A DNA stretch of 24,572 bases, from the NCBI GenBank assembly GCA_945869905.1, contig CAMBQD010000002.1:1-24572 (forward strand), read 5' to 3'. This document shows positions 1 to 6,165 of the stretch, one piece after another; the first letter of the stretch is position 1, and the number at the start of each line of letters is the position of its first letter. This DNA is from an uncultured Clostridia bacterium (lineage in GTDB: Bacteria > Bacillota > Clostridia > Oscillospirales > Acutalibacteraceae). The notes under the pieces are model-generated. The model was not told the origin of the DNA, ran no database searches, and saw nothing but the letters and a program-made list of their open reading frames with translations. The position numbers were made by a program, and so were the translations under genes.

Positions 1-89
1 CCTGAAGCAAGCCTGCCGGCAATTTTACGCAATTCTGCTTCATCGTCTGTACCAAAAAGCTCAAGGCATAGTTTTTTGTAATCTGTCAT
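1..89 (-). CDS. Partial hypothetical protein (N-terminal 29 codons only)
   Basis: An open frame starts at an ATG (87-89, minus strand) with an AGGAGC ribosome binding site seven bases upstream and runs off the left edge. Only the first 29 residues are visible, beginning MTDYKKLCLELFGTDDEAEL. They form a charged, probably helical segment with no catalytic motif. The opening resembles, from memory, small clostridial helix-turn-helix proteins of phage or plasmid origin, but too little is visible to assign a family. It is transcribed away from the rest of the window. Confidence 0.5.
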   Translation of the reverse strand, partial: MTDYKKLCLELFGTDDEAELRKIAGRLAS

Positions 90-165
90 AGCTTGCTCCT
101 TTTAATAGTGTAAACTTTTATTATTTACACTATTATATATTATGAGCGATTGTTTGTCAACTATA

Positions 166-200
166 CAAAAAAGCGTTGGAGGTTCGGTTTCTCCAACGCT
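166..200 (-). terminator. Rho-independent terminator downstream of the truncated spore-protein gene
   Basis: A 10-bp perfect inverted repeat (AGCGTTGGAG at 172-181, CTCCAACGCT at 191-200) with a 9-nt loop is followed on the minus strand by a run of six T (167-172 on the plus strand are A). It lies where a full-length SASP gene starting at 414 would end (about 60-70 codons), so it was probably the terminator of that gene. Confidence 0.75.
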
Positions 201-321
201 CAAATTTTTGCGGATATGTAGTGCAATTTTCGTTAATTTTATGTTTTTAATGTAAATAGGCGCCCACTGTCGCTTTTTTTCAAGTCCCGAAAGTGGCTTA
301 AATAGGGCATTTTGAAATTTT

Positions 322-414
322 TTAATGCAAAAAAACACCAACCTCTGAAGCAGCTTCCATCTTGAATCTGTTGAGAGCTTCCTTAGCCTCAGGAACTACG
401 TTCTTGTTTGCCAT
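322..414 (-). pseudogene. Truncated alpha/beta-type small acid-soluble spore protein (SASP)
   Basis: Intact alpha/beta SASPs coat and protect spore DNA and are degraded at germination. This frame starts at ATG 412-414 with an AGAGGTG ribosome binding site and encodes only 30 residues. Its start, MANKNVVPEAKEALNRFKME, carries the family signature VPEAK-x-AL-x-x-FK, then E-x-A-x-EVGV. After EVGV the sequence reads F-L-H-stop, where the family continues with NLK-x-GYNG-x-LTSR and a second conserved VGG-x-MVK-x-M block. None of the three frames downstream gives a convincing match to that missing half. A run of seven T at the break suggests slippage or a junction. The terminator at 166-200 lies where the intact gene should have ended. 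It could instead be a very short expressed peptide, but loss of the DNA-binding C-terminal half makes normal SASP function unlikely. Confidence 0.75.
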
Positions 415-548
415 TTTGATACACCTCTTTTACTGTTTATTGCAAAGACAAAAAATGAAATTTGCAAAACAAAAATCATTTCTTGCCCTTGCAAGTATAG
501 TTTGTGAAGCATATCCGTTTTTACAATTGAAAAATTTTAACAAAATTT

Positions 549-1217
549 TTATGATTTATTCCTTTCCGAGTAATCCTTATTGATTTTATTGCTCCAATTA
601 TCGGAAAGGGGCATAGATGCTCTTAAGTTACAGAAGGCATCAGAAATAGTGTCATAAACAACCTCCGTTCCCAGTTCATCCGCGTGGTAGTTTACTGCTC
701 TGTCCTCGTTAATACCGAAATGCTTTGCAGTTTCAACTGCGTCAATATTTGCACCGATAAAAAGAAATTCCCAACCGTATTGTTCCTTTTCGTGCTCTAT
801 CATCTTTTTCACTTGATTGCTTGAATATTTATGACTTGCGTTTTCGTAACCGTCGGTAATAATCACAAACATTGTATGCTCGGGAACATCCTCTCTTCTT
901 GCATATTTATGGATATTCTTGATGTGATGAATTGCACCGCCGATTGCGTCAATCAGTGCAGTACATCCGCGAACAAAATAATCTTCTTCAGTCATAGGCT
1001 TGATATCTGCAAGCTCAACTCGGTCGTGAATTACCTGTGTTTCGTGGTCGAATAATACGGTTGAAACATAGCACTTTCCGTTTTGCTTTTTCTGCTTTTC
1101 AATCAGTGAGTTAAAGCCACCGATTGTATCCTTTTCAAGTCCGCTCATTGAGCCCGAACGGTCAAGGATAAATACCATTTCCGTAATGTTGTTGTGAATT
1201 TTTACATTTTCTTTCAT
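549..1217 (-). CDS. vWA (von Willebrand factor A) domain protein
   Basis: A 222-residue soluble protein made almost entirely of one vWA domain, with no signal peptide or membrane segment. The metal-dependent adhesion site is complete in outline: D19-x-S21-x-S23 in DRSGSMS, a threonine in RGCTALIDAIGG, and an aspartate in IITDGYENAS. Such domains bind Mg2+ or Mn2+ and usually mediate protein-protein contacts. I chose ATG 1215-1217 because AAGGAG sits nine bases upstream; an in-frame extension of 12 residues would start inside the hairpin described below and lacks a site. It follows the macro-domain gene on the same strand after 92 nt and is probably co-transcribed, with translation possibly limited by that hairpin. 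The biological role is unknown. Confidence 0.85.
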   Translation of the reverse strand: MKENVKIHNNITEMVFILDRSGSMSGLEKDTIGGFNSLIEKQKKQNGKCYVSTVLFDHETQVIHDRVELADIKPMTEEDYFVRGCTALIDAIGGAIHHIKNIHKYARREDVPEHTMFVIITDGYENASHKYSSNQVKKMIEHEKEQYGWEFLFIGANIDAVETAKHFGINEDRAVNYHADELGTEVVYDTISDAFCNLRASMPLSDNWSNKINKDYSERNKS

Positions 1218-1222
1218 AATAA

Positions 1223-1278
1223 AAATCTCCTTTAATGATAATTTGTCTTTCAACTGACAACATCATTATAGGAGATTT
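1223..1278 (-). promoter_or_regulatory. Long stem-loop burying the vWA gene's ribosome binding site
   Basis: Arms at 1223-1239 and 1262-1278 are inverted repeats matching at 16 of 17 positions. Inside them a second 5-bp stem (1243-1247 with 1256-1260) closes an 8-nt loop. In the minus-strand mRNA the 3' arm contains the AAGGAG that should serve the vWA start at 1217, and the 5' arm contains its complement CTCCT. The structure therefore should hide the ribosome binding site. It has no T tract and is not a standard terminator. Possible roles are translational control, an RNA thermosensor, or an mRNA processing site; it could also be a tiny inserted palindromic element. Confidence 0.7.
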
Positions 1279-1291
1279 GTTTTGTAATTTG

Positions 1292-1308
1292 GTCGCTTTG
1301 AAAGCGAC
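1292..1308 (-). repeat. Short hairpin directly after the macro-domain stop codon
   Basis: GTCGCTTT (1292-1299) and AAAGCGAC (1301-1308) are perfect 8-nt inverted repeats separated by one base, effectively a 6-bp stem with a 5-nt loop. It abuts the stop codon at 1310-1312 and has no U-run, so it is at most a pause or 3'-end protecting structure between the two genes. Confidence 0.5.
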
Positions 1309-1309
1309 A

Positions 1310-2350
1310 TTATGCACCAAGCAGACTTTGATCAAAGGCAAAAAGTGCCTCGTTAATTTCAAAGATATTGTAATTTCCTTTTTTGATAAAATACTCGATA
1401 ATTACATCAAATTTATTACTGTGAGAAAGGGCAAAGCCTGCCTTTAAAAGCATTTCATTGGTTTCCGCAAGGCTTAACTCTAATGCAATACAAAAGGCGA
1501 TTACAGTAGGTTTACTGGGCCTATAGGCAGGATTTGAACGGATTTTAGAAAAAAGCTTTCTGTCTATATTTGCCTTTTTGTAGCACTCACTGTCTGTCAT
1601 ACCCTTTTCATCAATTTTGCGTAGCAGCATTTGCGAAAAGCTTTCGTCAAGGGTAATGACAATATCGCTCAAATCGGCAGTATCCTCAAACAAAGGCTTA
1701 GACATAGTCGGAGACTCTGCACACTCATAGCATTCCTCATCATCCGGGATGAATCTTGTCTGAGGCAAGGGCATACTTTCGCCGATATTATTTATTCGCC
1801 TACTGTCATATGGAGAATGCTCTGCAACATAGTTATCGTCTATGTACTGTGCGATATCCGTAAACAACTTACTGCTTGCTGAAAGGGAATTTTTATTGTA
1901 AACAACAATGTACACAAGCATATCATTATGCATCAAAAATTCTGCGACAGTGTCAACTGCAACCTTGAATGCTTCATCCATAGGATAACCGTAAACACCG
2001 CTTGATATAAGAGGAAAAGCAACAGACTGGCAGTTGTTTTCCTTTGCAAGTTCGAGAGAATTTTTATAACAGCTTTCCAGGAGCTCACGCTCGTTTTTGT
2101 TGCCGCCCTTCCATTTAGGACCGACGGTATGTATTACATATTTGCAGGGCAGATTATAGCCCTTTGTGATTTTAGCCTGACCAACCTTACAGCCTCCAAG
2201 CTTCATACATTCAAGCAATAAGCCTTTGCCTGCGGCTTTATGAATAGCACCGTCAACACCTCCACCACCTAAAAGCGTAGAGTTTGCGGCATTAACAATA
2301 GCATCACACTGAACCTTTGTTATATCGTTTCTTATTATTTGTAACGGCAT
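1310..2350 (-). CDS. Macro domain protein with C-terminal helical HTH-like domain
   Basis: 346 residues. The first ~165 form a macro domain of the ADP-ribose-binding or O-acetyl-ADP-ribose deacetylase type: GDAIVN-equivalent CDAIVNAANSTLLGGGGVDGA (shown here only in part) with the NAAN and GGGGVDGAIH motifs, HTVGP, and the SSGVYGYP loop. Such domains bind or hydrolyse ADP-ribose on proteins, RNA or small molecules. A linker rich in acidic residues (about 180-230) leads to an all-helical region (about 236-346) containing SECYKKANIDRKLFSKI and KPTVIAFCIALELSL, which looks like a degenerate Xre-type helix-turn-helix seen fused to several clostridial proteins. Start ATG 2350 has AGGAGTG upstream. 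A sigma-A promoter lies at 2387-2414. It is followed by the vWA gene. The substrate is unknown. Confidence 0.85.
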   Translation of the reverse strand: MPLQIIRNDITKVQCDAIVNAANSTLLGGGGVDGAIHKAAGKGLLLECMKLGGCKVGQAKITKGYNLPCKYVIHTVGPKWKGGNKNERELLESCYKNSLELAKENNCQSVAFPLISSGVYGYPMDEAFKVAVDTVAEFLMHNDMLVYIVVYNKNSLSASSKLFTDIAQYIDDNYVAEHSPYDSRRINNIGESMPLPQTRFIPDDEECYECAESPTMSKPLFEDTADLSDIVITLDESFSQMLLRKIDEKGMTDSECYKKANIDRKLFSKIRSNPAYRPSKPTVIAFCIALELSLAETNEMLLKAGFALSHSNKFDVIIEYFIKKGNYNIFEINEALFAFDQSLLGA

Positions 2351-2386
2351 AATTCACTCCTGAAATTATAATGTGTCTTTACTATG

Positions 2387-2414
2387 ATTATATCATAAAA
2401 AATAATTTTGGCAA
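2387..2414 (-). promoter_or_regulatory. Sigma-A promoter for the macro/vWA operon
   Basis: On the minus strand TTGCCA (2409-2414) and TATAAT (2387-2392) are separated by 16 bases, 37 bases upstream of the macro-domain start codon. Confidence 0.6.
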
Positions 2415-2438
2415 ATTACGGTCGGCAGGGAAAGTGAT

Positions 2439-2657
2439 TTGATTAAATTCCGTACCATTCCTGCCACAAGAGTATTAAGCATCCTACACAAGGGTGCCTA
2501 TGACCAAATAGGCGAGGCATACGCCTTTATCACAAAATATGCCGAGGATAACGGATATGAGGTAACAGGTCTTGCCAGAGAATGTTATATTGACGGAATT
2601 TGGAACAAGGAGTCTGTGGAGGACTGGCTTACTGAAATTCAGCTGCCCATAAAATAA
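2439..2657 (+). pseudogene. 5'-truncated GyrI-like / AraC effector-binding domain remnant
   Basis: 72 codons resembling the C-terminal half of the GyrI-like small-molecule-binding domain: the beta strand IKFRTIPATRVLSILHKGAY, the helix IGEAYAFITKYAEDNGYE, then CYIDGIWNKESVEDWLTEIQ, which is the usual end of this family. Complete domains are about 150 residues and duplicated; here the first half is absent. The only available start is TTG at 2439 with a poor site (GGGAAAG), and an in-frame stop lies 34 bases further upstream (2403-2405). It is best read as the surviving 3' end of a larger effector-binding protein. An expressed short protein cannot be excluded. Confidence 0.65.
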
Positions 2658-2709
2658 ATCTGTAATTTTTTATTGTATAAATCACCGTTTTGAATTATAA
2701 TTCAGTTAA

Positions 2710-2742
2710 GGGTAACGGCAATAATCCGAACCACGGTTACCC
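2710..2742 (+). repeat. Hairpin repeat element, copy 1 (upstream of the oxidoreductase)
   Basis: GGGTAAC (2710-2716) pairs with GTTACCC (2736-2742). The first 19 bases match a second element at 14431-14449 at 18 of 19 positions. Both copies form hairpins ending one to three bases before a strong ribosome binding site and 12-17 bases before an ATG. No T tract follows. The function is unknown: a 5' UTR regulatory hairpin or a short dispersed palindrome are both possible. Confidence 0.6.
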
Positions 2743-2759
2743 CAGAGGTGATTATAATA

Positions 2760-3722
2760 ATGGAAAAATTCAGGTGGGCATATATAGGAAGCGGTAGCAT
2801 TGCAAATTCTACCGCTAAGGATATTACGCGGGGAAATCACAAAATCACATCTGTTTACAGCAGAAATTCTCAAAAGGCAAAGGCATTTGCCGACAAATAC
2901 GGTGCCTTTGCCTATGATGATTTTGACAGAGCAGTTAACCGTGATGATGTTGACGGCGTGTATATTGCCACTCCGCATACCTCGCATATTGATTATGCCA
3001 TCCGTGCTATGCGGCTTGGCAAGCCTGTCCTTTGCGAAAAGCCGGTGGGCGTTTCATTAAAAGAGGTTGACTCGGTTATTGAAACGGCTGAAAATGAAAA
3101 CATTTATTTTTGTGAGGCAATGTGGACTTGGTTTTCGGACGTGGCACTGATGGTTAAAAAATGGGTGCAGGGCGGAGAAATAGGCGACATTAAGGATGTT
3201 GAAATCAACTATGCCTTTCCGGGCATTCTTATGCCCAAGACCTCCAGACTCCTTACTGCCGAAACCGCAGGCGGAGCGTTGCTTGACATAGGCATTTATC
3301 CCATTACCTATTGCTATAACCTTTTCGGCACTCCGAAAAATATAAAATGTAACGGCAAAATTAAAGACGGTATTGATATTGCGGAAACCGTAATTCTTGA
3401 ATACAACGGATTTAAATGCACGCTTAATATGTCGCTTTGCAGGCTTAAGGAAAATTGTATTATAAAGGGCAGCAAGGGGACGGTCAGCCTGCCTGCATTC
3501 TTTCATATGGCGTCAAAGGCAATACTAAAAAACAAAAAAGGCAAACAGATTTTCAGCGGAAAAACCGATTACCTTACGGAATTTACAAGGGTGGCGCAGG
3601 AAATAAGGCAGGGTAAAGCCCAATCCGATTATATCCCCTTTGCCGCCACTAAGTCCTGTATGCAGATTATGGACGAATGCAGAAGGCAGATGAATCTTGT
3701 TTATCCCTTTGAAATGAAATAA
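2760..3722 (+). CDS. Gfo/Idh/MocA family NAD(P)-dependent oxidoreductase
   Basis: 320 residues, usual for the family. An N-terminal Rossmann fold opens with GSGSIA (residues 10-15), followed by SVYSRN (end of strand 2), then VYIATPHTSH and the dinucleotide-binding CEKPVGV with EKP at 93-95. The C-terminal alpha/beta domain carries GGALLDIGIYPI near residues 170-185, where the family's catalytic or sugar-binding aspartate sits. These enzymes oxidise or reduce hydroxyl groups of sugars, inositols or trans-dihydrodiols; the substrate cannot be read here. I chose ATG 2760 with AGAGGTGAT upstream; a GTG at 2748 lies within that binding site. The gene stands alone between a hairpin repeat and a bidirectional terminator. 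Confidence 0.88.
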   Translation: MEKFRWAYIGSGSIANSTAKDITRGNHKITSVYSRNSQKAKAFADKYGAFAYDDFDRAVNRDDVDGVYIATPHTSHIDYAIRAMRLGKPVLCEKPVGVSLKEVDSVIETAENENIYFCEAMWTWFSDVALMVKKWVQGGEIGDIKDVEINYAFPGILMPKTSRLLTAETAGGALLDIGIYPITYCYNLFGTPKNIKCNGKIKDGIDIAETVILEYNGFKCTLNMSLCRLKENCIIKGSKGTVSLPAFFHMASKAILKNKKGKQIFSGKTDYLTEFTRVAQEIRQGKAQSDYIPFAATKSCMQIMDECRRQMNLVYPFEMK

Positions 3723-3731
3723 TATTGTACG

Positions 3732-3769
3732 AAAAAGCGGAATTGCCATTTATGGCAATTCCGCTTTTT
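3732..3769. terminator. Bidirectional rho-independent terminator
   Basis: Perfect 18-bp inverted repeat (3732-3749 with 3752-3769) around a TT loop, ending in T runs on both strands. It serves the converging oxidoreductase and metallophosphoesterase genes. Confidence 0.92.
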
Positions 3770-3781
3770 TACCTATATTTA

Positions 3782-5035
3782 CTAATCAGCCTCGCTGTAG
3801 TAGTTGTCAAACACAACGGTTTCCTTTTCCTTAACTGGGGAATACTTATCCTGATAATAATTTTCCTGCCTGCAGTCAAAGGAGCCGTCGGAGGATACGT
3901 CAATTACCGTGCATCCTCTTTGGAGTCCGTATTCCTTAATTGCGGAATATGCAAGATAATCTATCGTATAGCCGTAGGTCAGCCGTATGCCCTTGTATTC
4001 CACTGAAAAGTTGTTCAAATGGTCGTGACCGCAAAACATACCCTGTGTTGAGCCCAGCTCCTTTGCTTTATCAAAAAAGCCATAGTTGTATTCGCTTGGG
4101 TAGACAACAATGTCAACCTCGCCTGCTTTTCCGAATTTGTACTGCACATTTTCCGTATCCTGACAGTTGTTATCAACATATTCGTACCAAGCGTCCTGAT
4201 ATTCCTGAAGCGGCATATGGAAAAATGCCAGTGATTTAGGCATAACATTATTATTCTCTGCCTTAAGGCTGTTTAATGTGTCCTCATACCATTTAACCTG
4301 ATTTTCATGTATGCAGTCATATTTCCACATAATACCTAAAATATCGCCGTCAACATAGGAATGGGAGTCCAGCATTATAAGGCTTTGCGTAATTTCGCCG
4401 CTTGTGTTTTTAACATTGATTACGTGGTTGCCGTAGCCATCCACATCCTCAGGACCTGATTGAAACAGACAGTGGGGATAGTCCTCACTTGAATAGAGCC
4501 TTGAAATATCCTCACGGGTGAAATAGGAATAAGCCTCAGTATCATGATTGCCGAAGGCAAGAGTCCAGTATACTCCCAGCCTTTCCATAAGCTGAGCAAA
4601 AAGCTTTGCACTTGTTTTGTTATTGAAGGTTCCTGCCTGGAAGGGAACAGGAAAAGTAATGTCGCCGGTTACAATAACAAGGTCGGGCTTTTCCTCCGTT
4701 ATCATTGCCGCAACGGCATTTATTGCCATTGTGTCTTTTTTTACACTTAAAAATCCTGCGCCTATATGTATATCTGTAAGATGAAGAATTTTAAAATCAT
4801 CATCAGTGGTAAAGGAATAATATCCGTCACTGTCAAGCACAGGCTCAAGCTGAGAATCATATCCCACCGCGTCAATAGAGTCAATAAAATTGCTGTTTTC
4901 CTTTATTCCTATTGCGGATATGCAAGCCAAAGCTCCGCATATAACGGCAATCACTGCAATTATTATAAGCAAAATTTTTATAAAAATTTTAAACCGCTGT
5001 TTGGCGGTTTTTTTCTCTTTAACCTTGCTTTCCAT
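3782..5035 (-). CDS. Membrane-anchored calcineurin-like metallophosphoesterase
   Basis: 417 residues. A Lys-rich cytoplasmic start is followed by one hydrophobic helix (about residues 22-42, ILLIIIAVIAVICGALACIS), so the catalytic domain should lie outside the cell. The five-block metal site is complete: DIHIG (D-x-H), TGDIT, GNHD, FFHMP and CGHDHLNN. Such enzymes use two metal ions to cleave phosphomono- or diesters; relatives of this layout are purple-acid-phosphatase-like. The start at 5033-5035 is preceded by GAGGG six bases upstream; the frame is open eight codons further but without a binding site. It faces the oxidoreductase and is divergent from the DUF421 gene. An extended -10 (TGGTATAAT, minus strand, hexamer 5086-5091) lies about 50 bases upstream of the start. 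Confidence 0.88.
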   Translation of the reverse strand: MESKVKEKKTAKQRFKIFIKILLIIIAVIAVICGALACISAIGIKENSNFIDSIDAVGYDSQLEPVLDSDGYYSFTTDDDFKILHLTDIHIGAGFLSVKKDTMAINAVAAMITEEKPDLVIVTGDITFPVPFQAGTFNNKTSAKLFAQLMERLGVYWTLAFGNHDTEAYSYFTREDISRLYSSEDYPHCLFQSGPEDVDGYGNHVINVKNTSGEITQSLIMLDSHSYVDGDILGIMWKYDCIHENQVKWYEDTLNSLKAENNNVMPKSLAFFHMPLQEYQDAWYEYVDNNCQDTENVQYKFGKAGEVDIVVYPSEYNYGFFDKAKELGSTQGMFCGHDHLNNFSVEYKGIRLTYGYTIDYLAYSAIKEYGLQRGCTVIDVSSDGSFDCRQENYYQDKYSPVKEKETVVFDNYYSEAD

Positions 5036-5148
5036 AAAATACCCTCTCTTATATGACAATGAAAATAATCATAAACAACAAAATAATTATACCATAAATT
5101 CCTGTTAATATAAATGCCCAAATTGCACAAAATATAAAGGGTGATTTT

Positions 5149-5820
5149 ATGGAATTTGTTTATCTGATTGTATTATCCTTGGCGTCTATTTTGGTTCTTT
5201 TTATTTTGACAAAAATTATGGGCTTCAGGCAAATAAGCGAAATGAGCTTCTTTGATTATATTATTGGAATATCCATTGGCTCAATTGCGGCAGAAATGGC
5301 AACAAATATTGACCTTGAGTGGTGGAAGGGCGTTACGGCAATGGCAATTTACGGAGGTGTAGGATTTTTACTGTCGTTCATAACCCAAAAAAGCATCAAG
5401 GCGAGAAAATTTATTTCAGGTCAGCCCATAATACTGATTGAAAACGGAAAAATCATAAGAGAAAATCTTAACAAGGCAAGGATTGAAATTAACGATTTGC
5501 TTACAAGCGCAAGAGGCAACGGATATTTTAATTTGTCGGATATTGATTTTGCAATTATGGAAACCACGGGTAAAATCAGCTTTATGCCCGTACCCCTTAA
5601 AAGACCTCTTAATCCAAAGGACTTTAACTTTGCGCCCCAAAAGGAAGGCTTGTATATCAATGTAATAGTTGACGGACGTATAATGGAAAAGGATTTAAAA
5701 AATGCCCATATGACAAAATCGGAGCTGAAAAATCTGCTGAAAAACAAAGGCAAAAAGATTGAAGATATTTTGCTTGCAACAGTTGATATAAATAAACAGT
5801 TGACAATTTACGAAAAATAG
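5149..5820 (+). CDS. DUF421 (YetF/YdfR-like) membrane protein
   Basis: 223 residues. Three hydrophobic segments lie at about 3-21, 34-52 and 62-79, with the family signature KIMGFRQISEMSFFDYIIGI in the first loop. The soluble part carries the DUF421 motifs GQPIILIENGKI and the ING-x-LLTSAR-like EINDLLTSARGNG, then KPLNP-like LKRPLNPKDF. Members occur in spore formers and have been linked to spore or membrane physiology, but no biochemical function is established. ATG 5149 follows AAAGGGTGA. The promoter of the next operon is embedded in its last codons (5800-5828), so there may be read-through into the ArsR gene. Confidence 0.88.
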   Translation: MEFVYLIVLSLASILVLFILTKIMGFRQISEMSFFDYIIGISIGSIAAEMATNIDLEWWKGVTAMAIYGGVGFLLSFITQKSIKARKFISGQPIILIENGKIIRENLNKARIEINDLLTSARGNGYFNLSDIDFAIMETTGKISFMPVPLKRPLNPKDFNFAPQKEGLYINVIVDGRIMEKDLKNAHMTKSELKNLLKNKGKKIEDILLATVDINKQLTIYEK

Positions 5821-5828
5821 AATATAAT
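5800..5828 (+). promoter_or_regulatory. Perfect-consensus sigma-A promoter of the metal-efflux operon
   Basis: TTGACA (5800-5805) and TATAAT (5823-5828) with an exact 17-bp spacer. The -35 box lies inside the end of the DUF421 gene. The predicted transcription start falls inside the ArsR operator. Confidence 0.9.
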
Positions 5829-5829
5829 G

Positions 5830-5855
5830 CTCATATGAACAATTATTCATATGAG
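5830..5855 (+). promoter_or_regulatory. ArsR/SmtB-type operator
   Basis: A 9-bp perfect inverted repeat, CTCATATGA (5830-5838) and TCATATGAG (5847-5855), separated by 8 bases. It contains the ATATGAACA...TTCATAT core typical of SmtB/CzrA/CadC operators. It sits two bases downstream of the -10 box, where bound repressor would block initiation. Confidence 0.85.
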
Positions 5856-5863
5856 GTACATAT

Positions 5864-6163
5864 ATGGAAGGTAACGAATTTTTTGATGAAGAAGTCGTCT
5901 ATGACATAGCGGACCTTTTTAAAGTATTTTCAGATTCAACAAGAATACGTATTCTTGTTGCGCTTTTTGACGGCGAGCTTTGCGTAGGCGAAATTGCACA
6001 AAGGCTGGATATGAGCCAAACGGCAATATCACACCAGCTCAGAGTGCTAAAGCAGAACCATTTAATTAAATACAGGCGTCAGGGAAAGAGTATGATTTAT
6101 TCCCTTGCCGACGACCATGTAAAAACTATTATTGACAGTGCTACTGAGCACGTGGAGGAGTAA
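5864..6163 (+). CDS. ArsR/SmtB-family zinc-type metal-sensing repressor
   Basis: 99 residues with a winged helix-turn-helix: DSTRIRILVALFDGELCVGE, then the recognition helix MSQTAISHQLRVLKQNHLIK and the wing YRRQGKSMIYSLAD. The C-terminal helix shows the complete alpha-5 zinc site of SmtB/CzrA: D83-x-H85 paired with H96-x-x-E99 across the dimer. The alpha-3 site of CadC/ArsR is not present (only one Cys, in ELCVGE). This predicts a Zn(II) (or Co/Ni) sensor that leaves DNA when metal binds. It is autoregulated through the operator at 5830-5855, and its stop is two bases before the ATPase start. Confidence 0.92.
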   Translation: MEGNEFFDEEVVYDIADLFKVFSDSTRIRILVALFDGELCVGEIAQRLDMSQTAISHQLRVLKQNHLIKYRRQGKSMIYSLADDHVKTIIDSATEHVEE

Positions 6164-6165
6164 CT

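Noticed and set aside
102..341. Minus-strand open frame of 79 codons
   Set aside because: It starts at a TTG inside the SASP remnant, in another frame, has no binding site of its own, and runs through the terminator hairpin; no family resemblance.
3057..3506. 149-codon minus-strand open frame inside the oxidoreductase gene
   Set aside because: Antisense shadow of a well-supported gene, no ribosome binding site or domain.
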